Source of the DNA: JAAXTX01 sp035560715
Lineage (GTDB): Bacteria > Patescibacteriota > Minisyncoccia > Moranbacterales > UBA1568
Reading direction: 5' to 3'
Assembly: GCA_035560715.1 (NCBI GenBank)
Contig: DATMYW010000026.1
Coordinates: forward strand, 1-31,895
DNA length: 31,895 nucleotides
Shown here: positions 1 through 8,640 of the stretch, piece after piece
Layout: each line of letters opens with the position of its first letter
Numbering within the stretch: position 1 is the first letter of the stretch
The notes under the pieces: model-generated
What the model was told of the DNA's origin: nothing
Databases searched by the model: none
The model's input: the letters and a program-made list of their open reading frames with translations, nothing else
Translations under genes and position numbers: made by a program

Positions 1-116
1 AGATAATACTTCCCTATGACATATATCGGTGACAGTACGATTTTCGGGTTCATATCATCATACTCCCTCCCGAAGGTATGGGAAATGGCTTTGTGAGAGC
101 GCTTTTCAGACAATCA
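1..116. other. left edge, no gene seen
   Basis: I see no convincing coding sequence, RNA gene or repeat here. The short ORFs that begin in this stretch read through the terminator hairpin and lie antisense to the following gene. A gene entering from outside the window cannot be excluded. Confidence 0.4.
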
Positions 117-148
117 AAAACCCGGGTCCATGCGAATGGCCGGGTTTT
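117..148. terminator. bidirectional terminator after the first gene
   Basis: The inverted repeat AAAACCCGG / CCGGGTTTT has a 14-nt loop. On the minus strand it is followed by a run of five T. It lies 22 nt beyond the stop of the minus-strand gene that ends at 171, so it probably ends that transcript. The A/T flanks also allow it to work from the other side. Confidence 0.75.
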
Positions 149-170
149 CCGATTCATTTCGGGCAAGGCA

Positions 171-671
171 TCACAGAAGCATCACGTCGCGGTGCGGGTC
201 GCCCTTTCCAAGTCGTCCGCCATCGACCTTGTCTATCGTGAGCTGATGTCCGGTCGAGGCTTCAAGGGCGAAGAATTTCGTATCGTGGGGGCAGATCAGC
301 ATCCTCACTTCGTCATTGATTATGATGCGTGAAACCTCGCATATCTCACCCCCATTCCCATCGGGAACGATCCAGCCCACGCGCCACGGAACGGAAGCCC
401 GCAAAACGGCATATGAGCGCCATCCGCCCAGGAACCAGATATGGGAGCGGATCAGGTGATTCCCCTTCAAGGCATCGGGGTCGCCGGGAAGATCAACCAT
501 GGCATAGAGGTTATCGTGAAGTCGTTTCCATTGATCGTACGGTATTCGTGTACGATTCCATGGGTGGGTCAGCGGAATGGACAGCGGAGCAGCTATAAGC
601 GAAAAAAGAAAATCTCTTGCTGCGGCTATCGGACCGAGTGGCCTGATGTGTATTTTGAATATCATGAGCAT
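171..671 (-). CDS. hypothetical protein, 166 aa
   Basis: I do not recognise the family. The start at 671 is chosen because AAGGAG lies 4 nt upstream; an ATG at 665 would have a better 10-nt spacing. An upstream extension to 773 is possible but has no ribosome site. The N-terminal 30 residues contain a hydrophobic stretch (about residues 13-30, with IAAARDFLFSLIAAPLSI), which may be a membrane anchor. The middle is rich in W, R and H, and the C-terminal half looks like a soluble beta-rich domain (GWIVPDGNGGEICEVSRI). It ends before a good terminator and is separated by about 245 nt from the next gene, so it is probably a single-gene unit. No function can be assigned. Confidence 0.6.
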   Translation of the reverse strand: MLMIFKIHIRPLGPIAAARDFLFSLIAAPLSIPLTHPWNRTRIPYDQWKRLHDNLYAMVDLPGDPDALKGNHLIRSHIWFLGGWRSYAVLRASVPWRVGWIVPDGNGGEICEVSRIIINDEVRMLICPHDTKFFALEASTGHQLTIDKVDGGRLGKGDPHRDVMLL

Positions 672-853
672 CTGACTCCTTATGATTCGGTTGATAAAGG
701 ACATTCGAACCATCCTATCCCGGGGACGGACACGCGTCAAGAAGGCCGAGCGATAACTGGATGGCCCTTCCAAGGATTCAAGCCGTCATATTTCCTTCCC
801 GGAAGTTCCCGAGGCAAGCCTTTAGCGGGCGACTTTTCGAATCAGATACGAAC

Positions 854-883
854 AGGCTCCGTCGGATTTATCCTTCGGAGCCT
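854..883 (-). terminator. hairpin downstream of the M48 protease gene
   Basis: AGGCTCCG and CGGAGCCT form a perfect 8-bp stem around a 14-nt loop, 35 nt after the protease stop on the minus strand. No T-tract follows, so it may be a weak terminator or an mRNA-stabilising hairpin. The remainder of the gap from 672 to 917 holds nothing else that I can identify. Confidence 0.4.
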
Positions 884-917
884 TGTCGCGATACGATACC
901 GCCATACGGGGTTGAGG

Positions 918-2048
918 TTATGCTTCGAGCATGTCGAGAGCACGCAACCTGTTTTCGATCGAAGGATGCGTCGCCAAGACATCGTCCGGTGCCGGATCGG
1001 CCGTACAGAGGAAACCGATCGCTGCCGCCGCTTTCCTCGAGCCGATGGCTGGATTTTTGACGATCTTCCGCAAGGCCGATTTCAGATGAGCGGACGTACC
1101 GACAATCCTCGAACCGGTAGCATCGGCGGCATACTCGCGCTGTCTCGATACGAACGCCTGCAGGATCACGCCGACCGCTCTTCCGGCTCGGTTCATGACC
1201 ACCCCGACGACCAGAATCAGGAGCCAGATCAGGACGGCGTCCTTCTTATCGTCGTCATCAGATGATCGTCTGTTGTCGCTACCGTCATGCACGGCGATGT
1301 TTTCCAAAAGCCATCCCGTGAACGCCATGATCATCACCAATAGCGTCATTGTCATGGAGACGAGGATATCCCTGTTGATGATGTGGCCGACCTCATGTGC
1401 CATGACGGCAGAGAGCTCATCCTCGCTTAGTTCGTTAATCAACCCTTCCGTCGCGCCGACCGCCGAAAAGAACGGCAGTCCCCATCCGAACGAGATCGCA
1501 TTCAAACCTGCTCCGGAAATGACATAAATCCTCGGAAGAGGCCGGGCCTGCCACGGCGTTGCTTTGACAACCGCATCCCACAGCCTCGGATTCCCCTCCC
1601 GCCGCTTGATGCGCTTAGCATCCATCGAAAACCTTACGAGCGGCTCATTGAGAACGAGCAGCAACGTCACGATTCCGAGCGCTATGTACGCTCCCCAGCG
1701 AAAATACTTGAGGGATCCGTTCGCATAGTTTTCAAGAAGCCAGTAGGCTCCATACCACAAGCCGGCCATCAGCACTATCCCGGTAAGGAAGGCTCCCCAG
1801 CTGTTTATCCAGACGATGAGCCACCGATACCACTTCACTCTCGATCCCGAAGGCGAGGCGCCTATGACCAGTCCCATACATCCGAATAGAGCCGCCGCCC
1901 AGACGACGAATCGTCCGTAGTCGGAATTCAACGCCACGACCGACTGATACAGCAGCCCCATGATGACCGTCCCGGAAACAGCCGCGAAAGGCAATGGGTA
2001 CAACCATCGTTTCCCAATGCCCGATTCGAAATGCAGATCTGCTTTCAT
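918..2048 (-). CDS. HtpX-like M48 family membrane metalloprotease
   Basis: A zinc endopeptidase of the M48 family, which in known members degrades damaged membrane proteins at the cytoplasmic face. The zinc motif HEVGH is at residues 218-222, and the third ligand region REYAAD is at 304-309 (Glu305). There are about four hydrophobic segments before the catalytic domain and two after HEVGH, around a charged loop (NRRSSDDDDKKD). At 376 aa it is longer than E. coli HtpX (about 290 aa) because of extra N-terminal membrane segments; this resembles the longer HtpX-like proteins common in CPR genomes. The start at 2048 is supported by GGGAG 8 nt upstream. It appears to be transcribed alone. I did not assign htpX because the extended architecture differs from the classical enzyme. 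Confidence 0.92.
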   Translation of the reverse strand: MKADLHFESGIGKRWLYPLPFAAVSGTVIMGLLYQSVVALNSDYGRFVVWAAALFGCMGLVIGASPSGSRVKWYRWLIVWINSWGAFLTGIVLMAGLWYGAYWLLENYANGSLKYFRWGAYIALGIVTLLLVLNEPLVRFSMDAKRIKRREGNPRLWDAVVKATPWQARPLPRIYVISGAGLNAISFGWGLPFFSAVGATEGLINELSEDELSAVMAHEVGHIINRDILVSMTMTLLVMIMAFTGWLLENIAVHDGSDNRRSSDDDDKKDAVLIWLLILVVGVVMNRAGRAVGVILQAFVSRQREYAADATGSRIVGTSAHLKSALRKIVKNPAIGSRKAAAAIGFLCTADPAPDDVLATHPSIENRLRALDMLEA

Positions 2049-2207
2049 GTATTACTCTCCCGTTTGATTTGAATTGACAAAGATCCGTCCGAGGGCGACA
2101 TGCCGTCACACGCTTCGGAACAGGGAATGATAATACAGGACCCTCTGTACGTCAATACGTACCCCATGAGCCGATTGTTCCGGAAACGTCCGACCGACAG
2201 ATGTGGC

Positions 2208-2621
2208 CTATTCGAAATTCACCGTGAAGCCGTACATACCCATCGAGCATGCGCCGCGGAGCGTGGTCCCGGCGGCCTGCGCGGGGACCTCGATGTCGGT
2301 CGAGCCCGTGCGCGGCAGGTTCTTGTGATAGCCGATCGACGGGATGGAGATAGAAGACGAACAGTCGAAGGTATTGTCCGTGACGACGCGAAGGACGGTC
2401 GGTACCCCGGCCTTGGCCGTGCTCTCCTTGGGTAAATATCCGCCCTTTGCCGTGATCTCGATCACCTGTCTCCCGTCGGTACCGACCGCGGAAACGCTCG
2501 AGGCGCTCTTTTGCGGAGTGCTCGCGGAGCCACCGTTCAAGATCGCTCCGAGATACATCCCCGCCCCGAGGGCGGCGAGACCGATGAGGAAGGCGACGGT
2601 GATAACAAGATATTTTTTCAT
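2208..2621 (-). CDS. membrane-anchored cupredoxin-like protein
   Basis: This 137-aa protein has an N-terminal membrane anchor or signal (residues 4-28, hydrophobic with small residues), a Ser/Thr linker, then a beta-sandwich of cupredoxin type. Candidate metal ligands are Cys87, His99, Cys125, Met127 and Met129 (ACSMGMYGFTV at the C-terminus), matching the usual cupredoxin C-H-M ligand set. It is the last gene of the copper locus, following the HMA/DsbD-like protein after a 196-nt gap that contains an interspersed repeat. It probably binds copper outside the membrane and passes it to, or receives it from, the exporter. The cupredoxin call is from motif and context; the exact ligand assignment is inferred. 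Confidence 0.75.
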   Translation of the reverse strand: MKKYLVITVAFLIGLAALGAGMYLGAILNGGSASTPQKSASSVSAVGTDGRQVIEITAKGGYLPKESTAKAGVPTVLRVVTDNTFDCSSSISIPSIGYHKNLPRTGSTDIEVPAQAAGTTLRGACSMGMYGFTVNFE

Positions 2622-2715
2622 ATGAAGATTGAGAAAAATTAAACTTTACGATTCATTCCCCTTTCACCCTTCAGGCAATGGAATGGGAAGAGAGCAACAA
2701 CGAATTCATCCGTGT

Positions 2716-2783
2716 GTCATTCCGGCCTTTGAGCCGGAATCCAAAAGGCATATCTCCTGGATCCCGGGTCAAGCCCAGGATGA
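2716..2783. repeat. REP-like intergenic double hairpin
   Basis: There are two adjacent imperfect palindromes. The first is ATTCCGGC / GCCGGAAT around a 6-nt loop, and the second is TCCTGG ... CCAGGA. The outer ends read GTCATTCC and GGATGAC, the layout of dispersed GTCATTCC-type repeats found between genes in many bacteria. It lies 35 nt beyond the stop of the HMA/DsbD-like gene and may also serve as a terminator or mRNA stabiliser. No second copy was noticed in this window. Confidence 0.6.
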
Positions 2784-2817
2784 CTAATGTAGGTTTTTCA
2801 TATATTTGAGATAAGCT

Positions 2818-3837
2818 CTAGAAATTGAAGACCGGTGCGATGATGCCCAGACTCGCCAGACCGTTCAAGAGGTTGAAGAGTCCGAAAAAGATGACCAGAA
2901 GTCCCGCCGCCTTGAAGAAGACTCCCGAATGCGCCATCTTTCCGATACCGAGCGAACTGAAACTGAGAAGCGCAAGCACGGGAAACGTGCCGAGCGCGAA
3001 CGCGAGCATGGTGACTGCTCCCGTTCCGAAACTGCCCGTCGAAAGCGCATAGAGTTGCATCGACTGCGTGAATCCACAGGGAAGAAAAAACGTGACGATA
3101 CCGACAAGAAGCGGGGTGAGCGTATGATTCAGCTCCTTGACGCCGTGCATCCGCTTCCCGATAAAACCCGGGATGGCCGGCTGGAGCTTCTTGGCCCACG
3201 GAAACACGTCGAGCAGATTGATGCCGAGGATGATCAGGACGACCGCGACGACGAACCCGAGAATGGCCGTTCCGGTTCCCCTGATACGGAATACGGACCC
3301 CAGTGCGCCGACGGCACCTCCCAGGAAAAAGAACGACACCAGCCGCCCTACATGAAACAGCGCCTGCGGACGGAATGTCTCGCCCTCCTTCGCGAAGTTC
3401 GCGGACAACGATAGTACGAGACCGCCGACCATCGCCATGCACGAGGATACGGATGCAACGATGCCGATCAGGAGTGCTGAGCCGAAACCGACATCGGGAG
3501 AGAAGACCAGGTTCACGAACCCTATCCGTTGCAGTCCGAAAAATACTCCGATAAGGACAAATGCCGCGGGAGCCGCGAGGAGAAATTCGGACCATTTCGG
3601 AGCGGTCATGACCCGTTCGGTCGAAAGGGCATACCCGCCGGCCTTCAGGGATTCGTTCAGTTCGTTCACGATTCGAACATCGTCCTTTTCTCCGAAGTCG
3701 GCGGTAACTTCGACGCGCGCGTCACGAAGCGACGCCTTTACCGAAGCGACGCCGTCTACATCACGAAGTTCGCTCTCGATAAGCATCGTACAGGCCTTGC
3801 AGCGCATGCCGGTCGCATGAAACGTATACGTCCTCAT
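2818..3837 (-). CDS. HMA domain fused to DsbD/SafE-like membrane protein
   Basis: Residues 1-70 are a heavy-metal-associated domain with the copper-binding motif GMRCKAC (Cys13, Cys16). Residues 84-339 form about six or seven membrane segments of the DsbD_2/SafE (TauE-like) type, with Cys133 in SSCMAM and Cys254 in LPCGFTQ, each at the start of a repeat half as in the CcdA/DsbD fold. Proteins of this kind are found with copper ATPases and are thought to move copper or reducing equivalents across the membrane. The start codon overlaps the stop of copA by 4 nt (ATGA), so translation is coupled and copper is the likely substrate. Whether it transports metal or electrons cannot be read from the sequence. 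Confidence 0.85.
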   Translation of the reverse strand: MRTYTFHATGMRCKACTMLIESELRDVDGVASVKASLRDARVEVTADFGEKDDVRIVNELNESLKAGGYALSTERVMTAPKWSEFLLAAPAAFVLIGVFFGLQRIGFVNLVFSPDVGFGSALLIGIVASVSSCMAMVGGLVLSLSANFAKEGETFRPQALFHVGRLVSFFFLGGAVGALGSVFRIRGTGTAILGFVVAVVLIILGINLLDVFPWAKKLQPAIPGFIGKRMHGVKELNHTLTPLLVGIVTFFLPCGFTQSMQLYALSTGSFGTGAVTMLAFALGTFPVLALLSFSSLGIGKMAHSGVFFKAAGLLVIFFGLFNLLNGLASLGIIAPVFNF

Positions 3838-6128
3838 AATTTTTTCGATTTCAATCGGAGCGAATTCAAGACGACGGATACGCTCGAGAACGCCATCGCG
3901 AGTCCGCCAATAACGGGATTCAGCACGACCCCGAAGAACGGGTACAGCAGCCCGGCTGCGACGGGGATACCGACGACATTGTAGATGAACGCCCAGAACA
4001 GGTTCTGCCGTATGCCACGCATTGTCAGCCTCGAGAGTCTGGCCGCTTTCGCGAGCTTTGAGATATCCCCTCGAAGCAGCGTCATGCCTGCAGATTCGAT
4101 GGCGACATCCGTACCGTTTCCCATAGCGATGCTTATATCGGCCACCGCGAGTGCCGGCGCATCGTTTATCCCGTCTCCCGCCATCGCGACGATGTTCCCC
4201 GCGGCCTGCAGTTCCCTGATCTTTTCGAGCTTTCCCTCGGGCAAGACCCCCGCCACGACTTCGTCTATTCCCACCAGATCCGCGACATATCGCGCCGTAT
4301 TCGCATCGTCCCCCGTAAGCATGACGACCTTCATGCCAAGTGAATGCAGGCGCGATACGGCCTCCTTCGCCTCCGGTTTGACGGCGTCCGCCACCATGAA
4401 CACGCCGAGGACCGCCGCATCGGACGCGAGCATGACCGGCGTTTTCCCTTCATTGGTCGATGCCTTTATGGCGTTCCGGTCAAAAGACAAACCGAGCTCC
4501 TCGATAAGCCGGGCATTGCCGGCGTGATAGGATGTTCCCTCCACCGTCCCTCGGACTCCCCGTCCTTCCAGCGCGGAAAAGTCGCTCACCGAAACGACAG
4601 CGATATCCTTTTCCTGCGCGTCCGCCAAAATGGCACGTGCGATAGGATGTTCGGATCTGGTTTCAAGCGAAGCGAGGATTGTGATCAACTCCCTATCATT
4701 TTTCTCCGAAAGGTTCTGAACGGAAACAAGAACCGGTTTTCCTTCCGTGATCGTTCCCGTCTTGTCGACGACCATTACGTTCGCCCGATGAAAGCGCTCA
4801 AGCGTCGACGCATCCTTGATAAGGATTCCTTCCCTGGCACCCTTGCCGACCCCGACGATGATGGCGGTAGGCGTTGCCAGCCCAAGCGCACACGGACAGG
4901 CGATGATAAGGACACCGACAAAAGACGAGAGTCCGTACGAAAGCGCCTGCGGCAATCCGAGATAGCGTACCCCGACCAGAAGCCAGACTGCCAAGGAAAG
5001 GCATGCCATGACGAGAACGACGGGTACGAATACGCCGGAAATCCTGTCGGCAAGCGCCTGTATCGGAGCCTTGCTCCCCTGTGCTTCTTCCACCATCCGG
5101 ATGATGCCTGAAAGGAACGTCTCCGCGCCGATTTTCGTCGTCTTGATCGTGAACGATCCGGTCGTATTGACCGTACCGGCCACGACCGCATCGCCGATTC
5201 CCTTTCGTACCGGCATCGGCTCGCCGGTCACCATAGATTCATCGACAAAGGAAGACCCGCCCTCGACGGTTCCGTCGACCGGAATTCGCGCACCGGGTTT
5301 CACTACGACGAAGTCACCTTCCTCGACCTGATCGACAGCGATCTCGACTTCTATCCCGTCGCGTACGACAAGAGCGGTTTTTGCCTGCAACCCGAGTAGT
5401 TTTTCTATGGCATCACCGGTCCGAAGCTTCGAACGCGCCTCGAGGTACTTCCCGAGTCCGATGAACGCGATGACGACGATCGTCACGTCGAAATACGTGC
5501 TCTCGACGTTCACGAACGGACGGAGCGTATCCTCGAACGCACCGACAAGGAAGCTGTAAAGATATGCCGACAGGGTCCCGAGACCGATGAGCGTGTCCAT
5601 ATCGGCCCGACCGGTTCGGAGAAAGCGCGACAGTCCGGCAAGATACGGCTTACCGACGACGAAGAGCGCGTACGTCGCCATGACGGGCAGGAGATGATGG
5701 AAGAACGTCTTCCATATCTCGGGCATGACAGGAACGACTCCGAATCCTGAAAAGGCGTCCCACCCCATCGCGAAAGCCGCGACCAAAGCGAGTGGAACCA
5801 TCGAAATCACGCTTCGCTTCATCGACGCGAGATCGGCAAGCTTCTCACCTTTGGAACGTGAAAGGCCGGCATGGGTGACGCGCTCGTCCGCAGTCATACC
5901 CATCGACACCGCGGTCGGGACGATGAGCCCGTACCCGAGCGATTTCACCACTCCTTCGAGCTGGTCCCGTCCCGTGACGGCGGGATCGAACGATACCTTC
6001 GCGGTTTCGGTCCCAAAATTCACGTCGGCAGACGACACCCCCTCCGAATTCCTCAGGTTCTTCTCGATGCTCGCCGCACACGAGGCGCAGTGCATCCCCC
6101 GTATCCCGTAGGTCTTCGTTTCATTCAT
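3834..6128 (-). CDS. copA: Cu(I)-exporting P1B-type ATPase
   Basis: This 764-aa pump exports Cu+ from the cytoplasm using ATP. One N-terminal HMA domain carries GMHCASC (Cys14, Cys17). Later landmarks are the actuator TGE at 301, the membrane metal site CPC at 411-413, the phosphorylated Asp455 in DKTGT, His494-Pro495 in SEHPIA, and the hinge GDGINDAP at 651-658. Tyr716-Asn717 and Met745 with Ser748-Ser749 are the extra Cu+ ligands typical of the P1B-1 class, so the metal is copper (or silver) rather than zinc or cadmium. A second HMA domain, present in many CopA proteins, is missing here, but the next gene carries its own. It follows csoR by 82 nt, and the 4-nt overlap with the downstream gene shows operon organisation. 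Confidence 0.97.
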   Translation of the reverse strand: MNETKTYGIRGMHCASCAASIEKNLRNSEGVSSADVNFGTETAKVSFDPAVTGRDQLEGVVKSLGYGLIVPTAVSMGMTADERVTHAGLSRSKGEKLADLASMKRSVISMVPLALVAAFAMGWDAFSGFGVVPVMPEIWKTFFHHLLPVMATYALFVVGKPYLAGLSRFLRTGRADMDTLIGLGTLSAYLYSFLVGAFEDTLRPFVNVESTYFDVTIVVIAFIGLGKYLEARSKLRTGDAIEKLLGLQAKTALVVRDGIEVEIAVDQVEEGDFVVVKPGARIPVDGTVEGGSSFVDESMVTGEPMPVRKGIGDAVVAGTVNTTGSFTIKTTKIGAETFLSGIIRMVEEAQGSKAPIQALADRISGVFVPVVLVMACLSLAVWLLVGVRYLGLPQALSYGLSSFVGVLIIACPCALGLATPTAIIVGVGKGAREGILIKDASTLERFHRANVMVVDKTGTITEGKPVLVSVQNLSEKNDRELITILASLETRSEHPIARAILADAQEKDIAVVSVSDFSALEGRGVRGTVEGTSYHAGNARLIEELGLSFDRNAIKASTNEGKTPVMLASDAAVLGVFMVADAVKPEAKEAVSRLHSLGMKVVMLTGDDANTARYVADLVGIDEVVAGVLPEGKLEKIRELQAAGNIVAMAGDGINDAPALAVADISIAMGNGTDVAIESAGMTLLRGDISKLAKAARLSRLTMRGIRQNLFWAFIYNVVGIPVAAGLLYPFFGVVLNPVIGGLAMAFSSVSVVLNSLRLKSKKL

Positions 6129-6168
6129 AAAAGATGATTTTCAGTTTCTCCCGTTCCAGCCCATTCGC

Positions 6169-6196
6169 GACTTTTGACTTTCGACTTTCGACTTTA
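6169..6196. repeat. four tandem heptamers GACTTT[T/C/A]
   Basis: Four consecutive 7-nt units (GACTTTT, GACTTTC, GACTTTC, GACTTTA) lie between csoR and copA. The function is unknown. They may be a simple-sequence tract prone to length change, which would alter the spacing within the copper operon. Confidence 0.7.
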
Positions 6197-6210
6197 TGGA
6201 CTATTCGCCC

Positions 6211-6474
6211 CTATTTCCGCTTCAACTGATATACCTTCAGGATCTCTTCCTTCGCCTTGTCCTCCTGACCGTTCTTGATCTGATGGATGACGCACGAGCC
6301 GAGATGCCCTTCCATCAGGATATCCTCGACCGCAGTCAGCCCCTGCTTCACGGCGGACGACTGCGTGATGATATCGATGCAGTACGCGTTCTTCTCGAGC
6401 ATCTCCTGCAGTCCGCGCACCTGACCCTCGATGATCTTGAGCCGACGCATAAGCTTCTGTTTGGTCGTCGCCAT
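6211..6474 (-). CDS. csoR: CsoR-family copper-sensing repressor
   Basis: This 87-aa all-helical DUF156 protein represses a copper operon and releases DNA when it binds Cu+. The Cu+ ligand set is present: Cys32, His57 and Cys61 (YCIDIITQSSAV and EGHLGSC), equivalent to the Cys-His-Cys triad of Mycobacterium CsoR. The family signature RLKIIEGQVRGLQ is at residues 11-23. It is the first gene of the copper operon, and a GC-rich palindrome lies between its promoter boxes, so it very likely represses itself, copA and the genes downstream. The start has no close Shine-Dalgarno; a GGAGGGG lies about 21 nt upstream, too far for normal use. Confidence 0.93.
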   Translation of the reverse strand: MATTKQKLMRRLKIIEGQVRGLQEMLEKNAYCIDIITQSSAVKQGLTAVEDILMEGHLGSCVIHQIKNGQEDKAKEEILKVYQLKRK

Positions 6475-6502
6475 AATTTTCGCATCGTATTAGTTCCCCT
6501 CC

Positions 6503-6533
6503 ACAATAATACCCCCCTGGGGGTATTGTCAAT
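6503..6533 (-). promoter_or_regulatory. copper operon promoter with CsoR operator
   Basis: On the minus strand a TTGACA box is followed by the near-perfect palindrome AATACCCCCAGGGGGGTATT (plus-strand positions 6508-6527). This overlaps a TATTAT/TTATTG -10 region at 15-17 nt spacing. CsoR operators are known to be of the TACCCC...GGGGTA type. A repressor bound here would cover the spacer and block RNA polymerase. Confidence 0.85.
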
Positions 6534-6535
6534 CA

Positions 6536-6556
6536 ACAAAAAGCCTCCGAAGAGGC
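6536..6556 (-). terminator. terminator of the ABC permease gene
   Basis: On the minus strand GCCTC-TTCG-GAGGC is followed by TTTTTG. It lies 22 nt after the permease stop and just upstream of the copper promoter, insulating the two units. Confidence 0.8.
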
Positions 6557-6578
6557 ATTCTTTGACCGTCGTCAGTCA

Positions 6579-7850
6579 TTATTCGTACCGCAACGCCTCG
6601 AGCGCGTGGGTCTTGCTCGCGCGTCGCGCCGGCATGAGTCCGGTCGCGATACCGAGAAACGCCACGAACCCGAAAATCGCGAGCATGAAATAGCCCGGAA
6701 TGGTTATGAAATCGATACTTTCATTCCCCTTCTGCGACGCGAGGACATTGAAGACCACGTTCACCGTTTTCGCCACTCCGTACCCTCCCAAAAAGCCGGA
6801 AACGCCGCCGAATACGCTGATGATGGCCGCTTCGAATATGAACATCTTGAATATGTCACCCCGTTTCGCCCCGAGCGCTTTCAGGATACCGACTTCTTTC
6901 GTGCGTTGAAGCAGCGACACGCTGAGCGTATTGAGCATCCCCATGGCGGAAATCGACATGATGATCGTCCCGAAGATCACGAGCACGATCTTGATGATGA
7001 AGAAGAACCCGTTGATGTCGCCGACGATGTCGCCGACGTTTTCGGTCACGAATCCGAGATTCTCGATTTCGATCCGTATATTCGGGACATCAGCCTGTGT
7101 CTTCGCCTTGACTTTGCCCTGTTGTGCCTGGTCGACCCCGAACTCGCGACCGAGCAACGAATACGGCATATACGCGACCGACTTGTCGCGGTTGTCGTAC
7201 ACCCCGCCGACGTCGATCCGGTTACCGGAGCGTACCATATCCCCCCTGCTCTCGGAATTCGTCTCTCCGGACAGGATGATATCGTATCCGATCGACTGTC
7301 CGATCAGTGACGAGGGATCGGCATATCCGAGAAGTTCCGCCAACCGCGTGGACACGACCGCCTTTTCGGAACCGTCACCGAAGTCGACGGATCCCGCGAT
7401 CATCTTGAGCGGACTCATTTCCGAATAGTCCCGGTCGATCCCGTATATGGCCCCGTCGGTCTGGGAATCCCCCATGACGAACTTCCCTCCGGTATTGATA
7501 GACCGACCGATCCGGTCGACGCCGGAAATATCATGGATCCTTCCGACCATCGTTCCGTCGAGCGAGACGAAGTTGTCGAGGTTCGAATTGATGATCTCGA
7601 TGATATCGGGCGGGTTGTCCTTCGTGACCTCGCGCACCACCATTTCCTGGAAGCCGAAACCGATCGATATGAGGAACGTGATGATGCCGATACCGACCGC
7701 GACGCCGCCGATCGTCATGATGGAACGGAACTTGTTGATCATCAGGTTCCGATAACCGATAAGCAACACCGAAGACAGTCTCATCTTGAGAATCTTGCCC
7801 TCCTTCGGGGCGTCCGTATTCCGCTTTCTTTTCCGAAATGTCATTCCCAT
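6579..7850 (-). CDS. MacB/FtsX-type ABC transporter permease
   Basis: This 423-aa protein has the MacB_PCD plus FtsX layout. It has an N-terminal membrane helix (residues about 45-70, MTIGGVAVGIGIITFLIS), a large extracytoplasmic domain to about residue 275, then three C-terminal helices with the FtsX motif (LQRTKEVGILKALGAKRGDI). It ends in ALEALRYE, the classic MacB-family end. It works with the ATPase encoded immediately upstream. Such pairs drive extracytoplasmic work (export, lipoprotein release, envelope remodelling) rather than ordinary import. The co-transcribed giant surface protein is a plausible client, which is an inference. The start at 7850 has no clear ribosome site; the ATG at 7844 is an equal candidate. 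Confidence 0.9.
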   Translation of the reverse strand: MGMTFRKRKRNTDAPKEGKILKMRLSSVLLIGYRNLMINKFRSIMTIGGVAVGIGIITFLISIGFGFQEMVVREVTKDNPPDIIEIINSNLDNFVSLDGTMVGRIHDISGVDRIGRSINTGGKFVMGDSQTDGAIYGIDRDYSEMSPLKMIAGSVDFGDGSEKAVVSTRLAELLGYADPSSLIGQSIGYDIILSGETNSESRGDMVRSGNRIDVGGVYDNRDKSVAYMPYSLLGREFGVDQAQQGKVKAKTQADVPNIRIEIENLGFVTENVGDIVGDINGFFFIIKIVLVIFGTIIMSISAMGMLNTLSVSLLQRTKEVGILKALGAKRGDIFKMFIFEAAIISVFGGVSGFLGGYGVAKTVNVVFNVLASQKGNESIDFITIPGYFMLAIFGFVAFLGIATGLMPARRASKTHALEALRYE

Positions 7851-7857
7851 ATGGTTG

Positions 7858-8634
7858 CTACGCGGCGCGGTGTTCCATCAGGGATGGATCGTCCTTCACG
7901 TCGGGATATTCCTGTATGAGTCGTTCGCGACTGTTCATGTTTTCCTCGTCGGAGACGATTTTTCCGTCGCGCATGCGAATGATCCGTGATCCGTACTTGT
8001 ACTGCTCGACGTTGTGCGTGACCATGAGCACGGTGATCTTGAACTTGCCGCAGATCTCGGTCAGGAGATCCAGGACTTCCTGTCCGGCCTTGAAATCAAG
8101 GTTTCCTGTAGGCTCGTCCGCGATAATGAATTTCGGATCGAGCATGAGCGAACGCGCGACCGCTATCCGTTGCTGCTGTCCTCCGGAAAGATCGTACGGA
8201 CGGTAATCAGCCCACTTTCCCATACCCACAAGTTCGATCAGTTGTGCAGCCCGCGGTATCGATTCGTGGAATCCCTTGCCGCCGATGATGGCGGGTATGG
8301 CGATATTCTCGATGACGGTGAGAGATTTGATCCAGAAACTCTGTTGCGGTATGAAACCGATGCTCTGGTTCCTGAAGTCGGCTCGCCAGTCTTTCGAATA
8401 CGACCAGATGTCCTTTCCGTCGATATAGACCTTTCCCTCCGAGGGTTCCTCAAGACCGTAGATGGTATGCAGAAGCGTCGACTTCCCGCACCCCGACGAC
8501 CCCACGAGCAAGGCGAAATCCCCGCGCTTGACCTTCAGGCTTACGCCGGAAAGCACGGGGATCTCGTTTTCGCCGACGTGGAAGTTCTTCTTCACGTCGA
8601 CGACTTCTATGGCGATATCTTTTTCTTCGTCCAT
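7858..8634 (-). CDS. LolD/MacB-type ABC transporter ATPase
   Basis: A 258-aa ABC ATPase with Walker A GSSGCGKST (45-53), Q-loop PQQ (96-98), signature LSGGQ (149-153), Walker B with Asp173-Glu174 (IIADEPTGNLD) and switch His207 (VTHN). The DEPTGNLD sequence and the size place it in the LolD/MacB/FtsE group, which partners FtsX-fold permeases. It starts 6 nt after the stop of the giant surface protein gene, and the permease follows with a 7-nt gap, so the three form one operon. A short extra C-terminal tail (about residues 228-258, acidic and Arg-rich) follows the standard fold. Confidence 0.95.
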   Translation of the reverse strand: MDEEKDIAIEVVDVKKNFHVGENEIPVLSGVSLKVKRGDFALLVGSSGCGKSTLLHTIYGLEEPSEGKVYIDGKDIWSYSKDWRADFRNQSIGFIPQQSFWIKSLTVIENIAIPAIIGGKGFHESIPRAAQLIELVGMGKWADYRPYDLSGGQQQRIAVARSLMLDPKFIIADEPTGNLDFKAGQEVLDLLTEICGKFKITVLMVTHNVEQYKYGSRIIRMRDGKIVSDEENMNSRERLIQEYPDVKDDPSLMEHRAA

Positions 8635-8640
8635 TCAGGT

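Noticed and set aside
171..773. Longer start at 773 for the first gene
   Set aside because: The extra 34 residues are Arg-rich with no ribosome site, whereas AAGGAG lies just upstream of the internal ATG at 671.
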